Of a stretch of 64,000 nt of DNA, positions 49,972 to 61,680 are shown piece by piece. The stretch is from Zygnema circumcarinatum (taxonomy: Eukaryota > Streptophyta > Zygnematophyceae > Zygnematales > Zygnemataceae), in assembly GCA_037447605.1 (NCBI GenBank), contig CM074804.1, forward strand, positions 3,552,515-3,616,514. Direction: 5' to 3'. Under the pieces are notes generated by a model that was not told the DNA's origin, did not search any database, and saw only the letters and a list, made by a program, of their open reading frames with translations. The position numbers were made by a program, and so were the translations under genes. The number at the start of each line of letters is the position of its first letter. Position 1 is the stretch's first letter.

Positions 49972-50704
49972 GAAAATAATACTTCGCCCCCCTTTTGGGT
50001 TATCCCGCCCCATTTTTTTTTTGAAATCCCGCCCTCCCATCTTGGCTATTCCCCCCCCCCACCCATTTTGGACATGTCGGGAGGTGATAACCCCTCCCCT
50101 TCCTTCCACTCCCTTCCCCTCCCCTTCCCTCCCCTCCCCCCATCCCCTCTTCTCGGTTTGCAGTTTCCACAGAAATGACTGAGTATAAGACTCGCGATGA
50201 GCTTGTACAAGTCAGGACCGAGCACTACAAGCACGACGGATTTCATATCAAGATCGCCAAGAATAGCGATAGTAGCCAACTTTACTTGCAATGGCAAGGG
50301 GACCTACGAGGATAGAGGTTAGGAAGAGAGTAGCAAGAAGAGAAATACTTCCAGCCGCTTGAAAAAATTCCCTTTCTGCTCTCTCTCCTCTTATCTCTCT
50401 CCGTTGCTCTCTCTCTTTTGCTCTCTATCCTCTCTCTCTCTCTCTCTGGTCTCTTTCTCCCCTCTGCTCTTTATCTCTGCTCTCCATCCCCTAGTCTCTC
50501 TCCTCTGCTTTCTCTCTGCTAATGTGTCTTTACGGACGTTGCGCTGATGTGTGAGAAGGAGAAAACATGGAGGTGAATATCCAAAATTGAGCGGGGGCGG
50601 TATATCCGAAGCAAGGAGGGGGATAGCCAAAGTGGGAGGGCGGTATTTCAAAACAAAAATGGGGCGGAAACAACACAAAAATGGGGACGAAGTATCATTT
50701 TCCC
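49972..50704. mobile_element. Foldback element with long imperfect inverted repeats
   Basis: The left arm 49972-50085 (gaaaataatacttcgccccc…) and the right arm 50550-50704 are reverse complements over about 110-150 bases, sharing atacttcg, gccccatttttt, gaaat-ccgccctccca and ttggctat blocks. The loop is pyrimidine-rich, with a CT microsatellite at 50380-50520. There is no coding capacity. The ends and target duplication are not sharply defined. Confidence 0.65.
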
Positions 50705-51431
50705 TGGACAAAGAAAGTGTAAATAGTAATTCTCTCGTTCCGTACCGGTCAGCCCCCGCCCCGCCCCCCGGCGCGCAGCGGAGGCGTTACGTGACGCGAC
50801 AAAATAAGACCGGCAATGATGCGTCCGCGATCTGGGAGTTGCCCAATAATGGCCGGCTGACGCGGTGACCGCCAGTCAGGGATCGCCACGTGGCAGGTCG
50901 ACTCGCGCGCGACGACCCTGCGACGCGTTCAGCGGCCACCCTGGCCGGGCGGGCGAGCAGACGGGCGGGCAGGTGCCGATCGGACGGCTGCGGCAGCGTG
51001 TGGGTGATCCGACGGCGGCGATGTAGTGACCGCCCGGAAATCCAGAAACGGGAAGTTTTTCTCGCGGGCGCTGACGTGGCGTCCGCATCCGGGCCCGCTA
51101 CTGCAGTGCCGCCACGTGGCGGGCGGTTTCCGCTTGCCGTTGGGAGTGACCGACGGCCGTACGGCCACTTCACACGTGCGAGCGCTGCCCACAGGCCCTA
51201 TGAAGGGGAGCCGAGGAACTTGCCTGCGCACTGGCGCTGCCCTCCCTCTCTCCCTCTCTCCCTCACCCCCTCTCTCTCCCTCCCTCCTCGGCGCTGCTGC
51301 GAGCTCGCGCTCAGCCCTCGAGCGGTCCTGCCGCGGGAGAACAATTCCTATTCGTTTGTAGCAGGCCGGAACGGGGAGGCCGAGGTGGGCTCGGTTTGCG
51401 TAGGGAGGGAGTGATTTTGGCGGTGAAGAGG
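50705..51431 (+). promoter_or_regulatory. Promoter region of the secreted-protein gene
   Basis: GC-rich DNA with CCACGTGG at 50886-50893 and 51112-51119 and a CCGTACGG palindrome at 51157-51164, plus a CT-rich tract at 51240-51290 nearer the start codon. Long frames on both strands here are GC-bias artefacts. Confidence 0.5.
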
Positions 51432-52906
51432 ATGGGGACTGCGCGGATCCTGGTAGTTGTGCAGATAGCAGCGTTGTGTCTGGCAGGAGTGTGCGCCTAT
51501 CCGCCTCCTCTACGCGGCAAAGGCGAGCGTGAGCGGACGTCGAATGGTGGCGCGGAAGACGCTCTCTGGTGCGTTCTGATGCCTCCCGCAGTGCACCTTC
51601 TGCGGCTGCTTCTCTACACATCTGCATGTGGGAGAGGGATAGGGAGTGGGAGAAGACAGGAAGAAGTGGAAGGGGGAGGGAGAGAGTTGGATAGCGGGGA
51701 GAAGGGAACTGGAAGTGCGGGGAGAGCGAGATGGTAAGGAAAAGGGAGATAGTCGGAGAGGAGGGAGGGGGAGGAATAGAGCTGGAAGGGTGAAAGAGAG
51801 GAGTCGGGAACTGGAGAGGATAGAAAGGGAGGGGAGGGGGGGGGGGTGAGGGAACTGGAGAGGGACAGAGAAATAAAGGGACTGGGAGAGGAAAGGGAAG
51901 GAAAAACGTTAGGGGAGATGAAAATGGATGGGAGAGAGCAAGTGGACGAAACCGGCAGTCGAGGTGATGGTGGAAGAGAGTGGGAGCATGCGAGAATGGG
52001 GAAATAGAGAAAGAAGTGGAGCCAGATAGGACTTGTAGAGGGAGTGGGGCAAGGGAAAGGAGAGAATGAAAGGCGAATGGGATTTTGATGGGACAAAAAG
52101 TTGCAACAATTGAGTAGGCGGGCTTCGCGTTGTGCGCGAATGCTTGCAGGCGGAGCGAGTACGCCGCGGTGACGCGGGCGGAGCGCGCGCTGAACGCGGC
52201 GGTGCACCTCGAGCAGGCCGCGGCCAAGCTCCCCGCGGACGCGCCCGCGGGCCTGCGCACCGCCGCGGAGGCCGTGGAGGCGGCCGCGCGCCTCGCCAAG
52301 CGCAGGGACCTCCGCGCGGCGGCGGACATGGCCAGGGCCGCGCGCGCCCGCGTCGAGGTGAGGGGGGCAGGGGGGGTGCTTTGCTCTGCTCTGCTTCAAC
52401 GTGGGGGGGGGGGGAGGGGCGTGGGGGTGGCATTCAGTGCTTGGTCGATATTTCTTTGTTGGTCGCCATGACTTCTGCAGAGAACGGCAACTGTGCGTGC
52501 GCCTGTATTGAGTGAGTAACAAGTGCGGTGGTACCTTCGTGGTCGACTTGTGCAGGATTACAAAGGCTCTGTGATGCGGCAACAAGGAGGAGACAAGGAG
52601 CCCCTCGCCGCTGGGAGTATGAAGGCGTTGAAGAGCAGCGTCACCCATCTCACTCTCGCGCTGACCTATCTGGAGGAGAGCGCTGACGTCAGCCCCGGGT
52701 TTCAGAGCGGCGAAAGTTTGGAGGAGGAGGCGAGCCGGGGGGGCGAGGAGGGGACGGCGTGGCTGGACAACTATGACAGCGGGTCCTCCGAGGAGGAAGA
52801 GGAGCCTTTGACGGTTGTTAGGGCGGCGCATGAAGGTGAACCTCTGGGAGAAAGCTGGAGAGGGGTGAGAGAAAGATCCGAACAACGGAGCAGGAAATTG
52901 AAGTAG
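51432..52906 (+). CDS. Predicted secreted helical protein of unknown function
   Basis: I do not recognise this gene with certainty. Three exons, 51432-51568, 52150-52357 and 52556-52906, join in phase to 231 residues. An N-terminal signal peptide (RILVVVQIAALCLAGVCA) predicts entry to the secretory pathway. The second exon encodes an Ala/Arg-rich helical block (AAVTRAERALNAAVHLEQAA… ) in DNA far richer in G+C than the flanking introns. The third exon continues the helices (MKALKSSVTHLTLALTYLEES) and ends in an acidic Ser/Glu run and a basic tail (SEQRSRKLK). The four-helix pattern after a signal peptide recalls pectin methylesterase/invertase inhibitors, but the family's conserved cysteines are absent, so this is only a weak suggestion. 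The first intron is a purine-rich simple sequence (51620-52060). Divergent from VAL beyond the repeat field. Confidence 0.6.
51620..52060 (+). repeat. Purine-rich intronic tract
   Basis: Most of the first intron of the secreted-protein gene is GGGAGA/GGAAGG-like simple sequence with a run of G at 51835-51845. Long open frames on the opposite strand are artefacts of this composition. Confidence 0.75.
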
Positions 52907-53581
52907 AGCGAAGTGAATGTAATTACATGGTTAGATTACTGCAGGCTTTTGCGTATTCTGCGGAGGAGGGCAGTCGAGTAGGTCTGTACAAATCACGATA
53001 AAGCAGCCTGCCCCTTTTTACTTTCATAGTGGAGGTTACTGCGGCTGGGGTCATCTGCTGGCACAAAAACCCGAAGCGAGAGAAGGCGCCATAGGTGCAG
53101 ATTAAATAAAATAGAATAGGCGCTCTGCAGGATTTTTACCTGCGATTTTTTGACTATAGGTGAACAATTGACCGGGGTTGCTCCGCCCGCATACCAAGAC
53201 ACGCTAAGTCCAGGTGAAGGAAAAAAACCATTAACTTGTGAATAGGCAATTTGGAGCTTTGTTTAGGTAGACCGGGCTTGTTTAGTCAAAGAAAAATGAA
53301 GCGCGCAGCGGATTTAGTTCTCGTCTTGAAAGTCATTGACATTCTTTTGCAATTACCTTACTTGGTCCAGGGAATACTTGATGTTGCTCTTAACCAGAAA
53401 ACTGAAATAGGTTGAAAACTTGAATTTATTGTTGCTTTACTTTTGTATATTCTACAAATTGTCTGCATTATCTGCAGTCAACAATAGACAGGCCAAAAAA
53501 TGGTACTTTTATTCCTGTAAATTTCTGCCAACAAATTACAGCTCGAGCACTAGCTACACGCAGTTCTATTTCTTGCCTACC
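52907..53581. other. Tail-to-tail intergenic region, nothing seen
   Basis: AT-rich sequence between the 3' ends of the secreted-protein gene and POP1, without a supported feature. Confidence 0.5.
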
Positions 53582-56500
53582 TCAAAACCAGCAGGGAATA
53601 GTGGGACTACTCTCCACACAGATTTTGATGATACCTGGGCGATACACATTGCTTCCTGTGTTCCGAACAAGAACGAGAATGTTATTTTCGTCTCCTCCGA
53701 TACTGTGCCTTGTAGAGTACTGCTGAGACCTCAGTCTTCCTATACTTTGAGCTTCGCAGAAACCCAACGCCGCATTTTTTGAACTGCTCACACAGCAAAG
53801 ATCCACCCACATTGAAAATTAACAAAACAGAAAACGCCACGTGCTCCCTCAAGCAATCTACCACCTGAGCTAGTTTCCATTATTTTGTGTTTTTATTCTG
53901 GGAAAGAAAGGGGAAGCCTTACCTCCCACGCGGTGCTGCGGTTGTTACATATCCAATCACTCGCCGGGAGAGCCTCGGAGCAGCAATTGAGGCTGCCGCC
54001 ATCTCCCCAGAGCTATGTCTCAGTGCCTCTACAGCAGAGACCTGCTCTGACTTTTTACGAAGCTTTCTTTTTGCTTGTTTCCGCGTTAATCCGGTAAACT
54101 TTGGTGTGGGTGCTGTGTCCTCAAACACTCCCTGCCATAGAGTGGACCTGCAGCAGGACGAGAAATGCGCAAACGCCAAGCTTGAGTACAATGCTGAAGG
54201 AAAAAGAATGAACTTACTGATTTTGCCGTCATTTCCACTCTTACCTCGAGCAGAAGGAGCTGAAGTCCTCCACAGTTGCTGCAAAGAGAGCGGCTCCTTC
54301 CTCTGCAACGCCTTTTCGTGGCATAGTTACTTCCACCTGCACCAAACATTTCACAAGATTCTCCTTTTTCTCGATCGCTGCAGCAGCTACAAAAGATTCA
54401 GTCTCTTTCAGCTTTCCAGGAACTTCCATGGGTCTCACTGACGTCCCATCTCTCCCAGCAACCAAGGCTTCTCCTCCCTTCTCTTCCTGACTCACTACTC
54501 TCCAAGCCAATCTCCCTTCCCGCACTGCGTTTGCAATACCTCCTCCCCTGCCACCTGTCCGCCTGCTATTGGCAACACCTTGCATTTTCCCATTCGATAC
54601 CTGACAACCTTTGTCAGCTTCTCTCACATTTCCTCTGACTGCTTTAGCCATGGCTGCTGCAGTCCTCGTGACAAAATGTCCTTCACTATCTCCCGTGTTT
54701 CCTGACGTTTCTGCTGATATAATGCTGGATACTATGCCTGAGTCCTCTTGCATCATCTGTTTCCCATAAAACGCCGATGCAGACGCGGCCTCGGAACCAA
54801 ACAGGCTCTCCCACGCTGGAAGATGTGGAGCGATTGGTGGGCGATTGGATGCTGGTTTCCGCTCGTACTTGCTACGCAACTTCAAGAGCTGGGAAGTCAT
54901 GTGAGTGAAGTAGCCTGGGCAATCAGGAAAGTCGTAAGGGAATAGGGGGTTTCCAGCCTGTGGGACGAGAGAAATCATATGACAAAGATTAAGCAAGTTC
55001 GGAGCAAAACCGAAGAAAAACCTGCATTGCTCTGACGAACATGGCGGCGCAGCTAACCTCAGCAGCGAGCCATCGCTTCTCCCGCAGTCCGAGGACGTGC
55101 CCTCCCGCCTTGACAAGTGGCACCCAGAACGCATGTAGCCACGTGGCAGGCAGCAGGAGGGTCCACCTGGCCAGGATAGTTGAAGGTAAGGCTAAAAGTC
55201 ACAAGGTCGGCGATAAATTGCACCCTCATTGCCAAATAAATCTATCGCACAAATGCAAAAGCCGAGTAAAAACAGTGTCTGGAAACCTGCAATTACCTTT
55301 CTGCCGCAGCATTACCTCCCCAGTGTTTAATCAGTACCACATCACACCCCTCCTTCCCCACTTCAATGTCGTCTACGGCTTCTTCTCCACAAAAGAACGC
55401 CAGCTTTCTGCTCTTTCTCCGCATGCAGAGTTCAGCTTCCTTCTCAGGTCTGCTTGCAAGAGGAGAGACTGTCTCCCACAGAATGAGACTGTCTGCCAAG
55501 CCCTCCACTTCTCCTCCCAACACAGCCTTCCTCCACAACTTCACTCCTGCTCTCAGCTCTACCTTGCTATTTCCTCCTCTCCCCTGTTCCTTTCTGTTCC
55601 CTCGACCCTGCTCCCTACTGTTATCTCTCTCATTCCCGTCCTCCTCTCTCCTACCCTCTGCTCCTTCCAGCTTGCTTCCATCTGCTAGTTCCATCTCTAT
55701 TCCTTTTTCAGCAGAGGGATCCAATTCAAAATGCCGCGGATCTCGTACACGAAGGGCCAGGATTGTGCCCCCTGGCAGATAGTCAATATCTTGAAACACA
55801 TCCCAACTACGAGATTTCATTTGCTGCTGCCTTCCAGACTCGGCCAATGGCAGGCTGTCACGTGGATCATGTGCGAAGGTTGCCGCTTCAGGCGCCGTCA
55901 GTTGGCTAACTGTGGAAGCTCCTCCTGGCCTTCAAGCCAAGTTCAAAAAGGGATATCAACAGTGTCAATCGTTGCATAAAAGAACATAAACACACGACGA
56001 TATTTCTAGCATTCTGCACACTTGAGGGACAAAAATAAGAAAAAATCGTCAACGACGAACTTGATGTTATTGAGATCTGTCCTTTGGCAGAGATTTCCAT
56101 TCCAGTTCATAAAACACCTAAGCTGAGCATTCCAACAAACAGCATCTGCCTAGGAGCGTGCCTCAGGAAACACCTGGTGGCAGGAGGAAGCAGCACCTTC
56201 CGCAGGGTGGAGATTGCCTCTCTTCCAAAGAGCTCCAACTGCGCCATATTGCCTCGCCTGTCATGGAGTGTCACCCCTCCTTGCACCTATGGAAGGCAAC
56301 AAGCGGGAGTGAGTAGAGAAGGAAGAAAAAGGGGCGATGCAAGGGAAGAGAGATCAGAATAGCACGGAGAGACAGATCTGTGGCTGCACCTGCTGGAGAC
56401 ATGCTGCTTGCAGAGCCTGCATTGAGTCCTTCCATGCTTCAGGATGGATGCAGAGCAGCAGCTGCCTCCCCTCCTCCTCCTCTTCCTCCTCCTCCCCTTC

Positions 56501-58794
56501 CCTCACATGCTGTGGCCTCCACATGGCCGAGACAGGACCAATCGCACCTCTCGGATAAGCTCCTACCTTGTGCAGCTGCTTGCAGAAACACATAAAAGTA
56601 GCTGAGTTGCTGGCGTGCAAGCCTAAAAAACCTAAGACTTATAAATCGGAACTGCTTCTTGCAGCTAGCTGAGCTTTAACCAGCATTTTGGTATAACAAG
56701 GCGTCATCTGTTTTCGAAAAAAAGAGCTGTAGTGACTGGCAGCAGGAAGAAAGAGATTCTAGAGCTTCTCCTACTATGAAATGTCCGGCCAAAGCCCCAT
56801 TGATGAAGGAGTTGAAGAAGAATCCAGTTGGGTCAGCGCTTGCCCACGATTGCGGAGGCAGAGGTGGACCTCCCAGTCTCACAAGTACAGCTGTGATAGC
56901 TTTCTGTGAAACCAATAACGTCCTCATGGCACAACTTCAGTCAACATGCAAGACGACGTAAAATTCGAAGGTTCAGTTAAACTACCAGCTCCTGTTTGAT
57001 CAGACATAAAAACCAATAAACATGTTATCTTTTGCAACGTCTTTCAGTTGGCAAAGCAAAGCAAGGCTAGTTCGCGATGTTTATGTGATCTAATTATGTT
57101 CTCTCACCTGTGGGCCTTGAAGCTCTGCAAAATAGTGATATGATGCATCATGCAGAAGGGTCGCCTCTCTTGCCCACTTCAGAACTGCGCGACATCCTCG
57201 ACCTCTGCACCCCCTTTCCCTGAACCATGAGCAATGCTTCATGCAAATGGGTGATTTACAGTTTCAACTTGCGAATACCATGAATAGCTCAATAATGTCG
57301 CAAACAACACTTTTGAAAAAGTCAACCTGAGTGCATGGCATACACGACCAAAAGGAAGAGTGATTTGATAGATACTCCGACAAAACTAGCAGTTGCCCTT
57401 GTGCTGCTTCCTTGTAACGACAACATCCATCCAACAAATTGAGTTGTATTTGTGAATCTGTCACTTCAGAACAGCAGGACCTCCAAGCCCGATTATTCTA
57501 AGCCCATTCAAATGGTGCTCGACTACCTTTCTTGTAAATGGTTCGTATGAAGTAAAGTGACGATGGGAAAGGCAGGGAGCGAAAGGAGAGAAGAATGGGT
57601 AAGTAAATTTCGATGTTCCGGCGGTTCCAAATGCAATGCAGAACATTAGCTTTTTTCTTCTTCATCCATCAAGATTATTTTGACAAATTACTAATCCGGA
57701 TTAACAAAGGAAACCAGACACAGTGGAGCGCTTGAAAAAAACTGTGCACAAATTTATCGCGTTTGGCTTCTCGTCCAGTGTCATCATTGGAGAAGGTGCT
57801 CAAAGCTGTGGAGTAAAGTTTTAACTCGACTGTTTTGTGCTTAGAAACCCGCTTTCCATTTCTTTGTGCTATCTAATAATGAGTGTATCCGCGCTGCAAA
57901 GCCACTACTTGCTGATGTTGATCATTTTAGACCTGATTGACGATCAGACGAATCTCTCAGTCGTAGTTAATTATTGTCTAGAACAAGAAAAGGTCGTCGG
58001 AAGTACCATCGTGTCTCCTACTTCCCTTGATTTCCTTGAAATTTAATTTCTGTCGACGGGGCTTTCAAGCTTACTCCCTTAAAGGGCTCCTTGGACAGCA
58101 GGTTAGTTTTAACGAGGCTCAACCATTAATCAGGGCAAGCACTTGATATAAAACCATGGCAATTGAATAATCACCTTCCTGGAAGGCCTGCGGCAAGGCA
58201 ATGGCCCCAACACCTCTCCATTGTGAAGCGTTTCGCATGCCAGACATGGCTCCCAAGCCTTCTCGCTCCATCACTTGTAACACTTCCCCCCTCTTCCCCT
58301 CCTTTTCTAAACATATTTCGCCTCCGCAGCCTTCTACACAGCTTGCGACCCACTCCAGGATCCCCTTTTCTGTCCTCCTTCTCATCTTCCAGCCCTAATT
58401 CCCAATCTTCGGTTAGTTCCTCGCCTTCCGGCGCACAACTGACTTTAGAAGCAGAGCCAGATGTCAGAAACTTGATCCTTTTTCCCTTTTTCAAACGAAA
58501 AAGCGACTTTCTGCGGTCATGGCTTCTAGTCCTCCTCCGAAGATGACGAGCAACGCTAACTGTTCCGAGAGGACTGGAACCCCAGCCTGCAGGAGTGTAG
58601 CCCTCTTTCCCTTGACCTCCTCCCTCTCCCTCCCTCTCTCCCTCTCCCTCCCCCTCTCCCTCCCCCTCTCCCTCTCTCTCCCACCCCCGTTGCAGAGCTG
58701 CGGAGAGGACAGCGAGCTCCGGAGCACGTGAAGTGGCGAATTGCAGGACGTCGAGGACTCGCGGGGCTCCTGGACGCGGGGAGGCCCCCGCCAT
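53582..58794 (-). CDS. RNase P/MRP protein subunit POP1
   Basis: Largest protein of the nuclear RNase P and RNase MRP ribonucleoproteins, which process tRNA and rRNA precursors. Ten exons join in phase: 58794-58175, 57204-57108, 56903-56775, 56566-56390, 56286-56174, 55929-55316, 55191-55058, 54957-54245, 54147-53923 and 53783-53582, about 1,007 residues. The N-terminal POP1 domain shows VLQFATSRAPELAVL, RRTRSHDRRK, HVWHAKRFTM, RGRGCRAVLKWAREA and LLHDASYHYFAELQGP. The middle has IGPVSAMWRP and IHPEAWKDSM. The C-terminal POPLD region shows WTLLLPATWLHAFW, GHVLGLREKRW and DFPDCPGYF, ending YVTTAAPRG, GFCEAQS and ILVLVRN. A Gly-Glu repeat in the first exon, from a GGGAGA microsatellite (58620-58685), is in frame and may be translated. 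Exons 6 and 8 hold long low-conservation linkers. Divergent from the DUF829 gene across 416 bases. Confidence 0.92.
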
Positions 58795-59210
58795 GGCTGC
58801 TCGCTGCTTGGAGGGGGTCAACAGAGCAAAAATCGCCTGCAGGGGGTGGCCTTCAAGGGCTGCCCTCCAGCAAGCGTCCCGTGTGTGTGTATTGGATGTG
58901 ACCCAATTACATCCTGTCACGTGGCAGAAATTCCTACGTGGCAACCCGTGATCGGCTTTTATTTCTATGGAACCCACCCCAGGGCAGCATTCTGCTCGTG
59001 GTTTCCTCGGCGAGGCAGTGAGGCAGCTGGCTTTGACCCGACAGCACGAGCTACTTTTTGAAATTTCGAAAATTATTTTTTCTTTTTTCCAAAGGCGTCG
59101 GCGGTAGGGGAGGAGACAATACGGTACAGGAATCTCGGGGCATTTCTCCAGCCCATTTTGCAGCTGCTTTCGTATCTATCTCTCTTCTCTATCTCTCTCT
59201 CACTCCTCGT
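58795..59210. promoter_or_regulatory. Short bidirectional promoter, POP1 / DUF829
   Basis: 416 bases separate the divergent starts. ACGTGGC cores occur at about 58917-58924 (cacgtggc) and 58937-58943 (acgtggc). A CT-rich tract precedes the DUF829 start. Confidence 0.45.
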
Positions 59211-61680
59211 ATGGGCAAGAAGGAGAAGGAGCCGGCGCTGTACTGGAGCAGGCCGGACAATGCATCAGCTGCGGGCGCGCCCATTGCAGTGGTTTTCGCA
59301 TGGATGTTTTCGAAGAGGCGGCACGTGGCACAGTATCTTCGCCTCTTCAACTCTTGCGGATGGGCTGCTCTTGCATGCCATCCGCCTGTACTCAACTTGT
59401 AAGTAAGGTAGAGTTTTGACTGCTGCTGGCACTGCACATTCTAGCCATTCTGGCCCTTGCGGTGACTCCTCCCTTTCTTTTTTCTTTGGAAGAAAGTGGT
59501 TTAAGACAGAGAGTCGGGGTCTCCAAATTGAATCTGCTTCATTATTGAACTCTGGTACCTGATTTTTATTGTCTTCAGAGCCTGCCTGAATTCTTCAGAA
59601 ATTCGCCGCGAACAAATTTGTTTCTTTTCTCTGTCTCGTTTTTCCTCTAGGTGGTTGCCATCTCGAGCGGAGTCCCTGGCAAGGCTATGCCTAGACGAAC
59701 TTGCTGAGGTACCTCTGGGCATGTATCGGTTAAACTGTTTCGGGTCGATTGTTGGCAAGCAACTGTTGGCTGCAAGGGCCACAACCTGTTTGGAAGTCTC
59801 AGCTCGTACATTACTGTCTGTCTCTGCTTTATGCAATTTCATTCTAATCTTCACCGCCATGAAGCGTTTCAATAGTTCACAGTCGTGCATGGACCAATGG
59901 CAGCCGAGGGATTGCGTGCAAAGCTAGGAGGTGAAGGAGGAGCGCCGTCCGATTGTTGTCGTTTCATTCTCTGGAGGAGTAAAGGCGTGTCAGTATAAAT
60001 TTCTTACGGTAACTTCTTTTCTTATATCCTCAGCTCACGAAGCATAAGGTGTAACTGGAAGGTCTTGGTTTTTACGGTCTCGTCTTAATCTCTCTCGCGC
60101 TCTCCCGCCTCCAGCCCTCTCGTTCTTTACTTCTTCACATCCTTTCCCGGTCCTGTCCCCTCTCCTTTTGTTCACTCTCCTTTTCTTGTTGCCCAGTACC
60201 CTTTGATCCCTCTCCCTTTCTTTGCGCTCCCTTAGCCTCGCACTCTCTGCTGCTCGTTTTCTTGCATTTCTCTCTCACCACTCCCTGCCTCCCCAGCTGT
60301 ATTTTCAATGTTTCAGCCGCCAGCATTTTTGAAAGTCTTTAGTGTGAAATGTTTTTTTTGCTTATCCGAATAATAGAGAATGACATTCCTTCCTCGAACA
60401 TTCAAGAAGAAGAAGCTGAATTTGAAGATTGAACTTTGCAGTTCTTCTTACCTTTTTTTTTTCTCTTGATGGGAGGAATTACAGTTGCTTTTGAGGGAGG
60501 CATCGCAAGAGAAGAACATGGTAAGGATCCGCTCCGTCTTGGCTGGTAAAGGGTCACACAACATAATTTCATTCCTTGTTCTCTCTGTTGCGTTCTTCAC
60601 TGGTCGCTCAGGTTGTTTGTGACCATAGTGAGAATCAATATACATGATCTTCAGGTTCAATAACTATATTTGTTCCGGCTGGCGGCTGTTCAGAAGCATG
60701 CGCTTGATGCCACGCCTTCCTACAAGGTGCTCCGACAGTGCATCGCCGGTCAAATCTTTGATTCCTGTCCTATCGACTTTGTGAGCCAAATTGGAGCTCG
60801 GTTCCTTTCCCAACCCCCAGGGACTGGCAAGTCTCAAAGGAGCTCTGCTCGAGCTGCAGCAGCTTCTGCAGCAGCTGTTGTTATGGATGCTATTTTTTTG
60901 CGCGAGTTTGAGAAGCAGAGAGCCGACGTCTGGGAGGTGCTGCGCAGGTCTGCGGTGCGTTGCTGGAGCTCACTTTTTCTCCCTCACATCGCCATTTGTT
61001 TCTCACTCTCTTCCCCTTTCGTTCGTTTCCTACTACTTCCTTTCCCTCACTTTCTCACTTTCCCTTCAACCGTTTCCCCCCTGGAGAACCCTGAAGACAT
61101 CCTTCCCGCATACGCTTCCGCGGTGGTGCCTTGAACTTGAAAACGTCTATGTGCCTTTGTCGGTTCCAGATTTTTGGACCTGTTCTCCTGTTCTTCTCCA
61201 AGAATGATGAGCTGGCCCCGCATGAGAGAGTATCGCAATTCGCTGCTGAGATGGCAAAAAACGGAAGCAAAGTCACAGCGATTTGTTGGGACGTCTCCGA
61301 ACACGTTGGTATGCTGCAATTGATTCACTTCCTTTTCTTTTCATCAACTTTATCACACCCCTTTCCTTAGCGTTTAAAGGAAGCGTCTAAAATACTTGGT
61401 TCGTCAATGTGATGCAATGTGTGCATCAGGACATTTACGACATCATCCAGACGAGTATTCAAGGAATGTTGTGAAGTTCCTGGAATATGTTCTTGACACG
61501 TGGAGCAGGCGGATTCAAGCAGGGGGGGAACACGAAGTGGTTGTTGGGCCATCTGGTGATGAAAATTTGCAAATAGGTGTGAATTCTATCATTGGTCATT
61601 ACGAAATTCCTGACCTCCGTACGGCTGCACGCACTGATTCCAGCCCTGAACCTCGGCCCTTCATTCGGTCAAAATTGTAG
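59211..61680 (+). CDS. DUF829/TMEM53-type alpha/beta hydrolase
   Basis: Predicted serine hydrolase-fold protein of the DUF829 (TMEM53, PaxU-like) family; its biochemical role is not established. Seven exons join in phase: 59211-59398, 59651-59708, 59928-60008, 60485-60520, 60694-60954, 61170-61308 and 61430-61680, 337 residues. Family signatures occur in order: ALYWSRPD near the start, VVFAWMFSKRRHVAQYLRLF, the nucleophile elbow VVVSFSGGVKACQY, CIAGQIFDSCPIDF, DAIFLREFEKQRADVW, the acid SKNDELAPHERV and the His region GHLRHHPDEY. The C-terminal ~50 residues after the last domain motif are not con­served in what I recall of the family. The ATG at 59211 gives the usual plant start; an upstream frame lacks similarity. 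Confidence 0.9.

Noticed and set aside
50929-52329. 466-codon minus-strand open frame
   Set aside because: It is antisense to the promoter, signal-peptide exon and purine-rich intron of the plus-strand gene; its Pro/Ser/Leu composition comes from simple repeats, and the plus-strand exons keep phase across splice sites.
51614-52885. 423-codon minus-strand open frame
   Set aside because: Same cause: a pyrimidine-rich complement of purine repeats plus antisense of GC-rich exons; no domain.
53420-53782. 120-codon plus-strand frame
   Set aside because: Overlaps the last POP1 exon (53783-53582) in antisense and the AT-rich 3' flank; no similarity.
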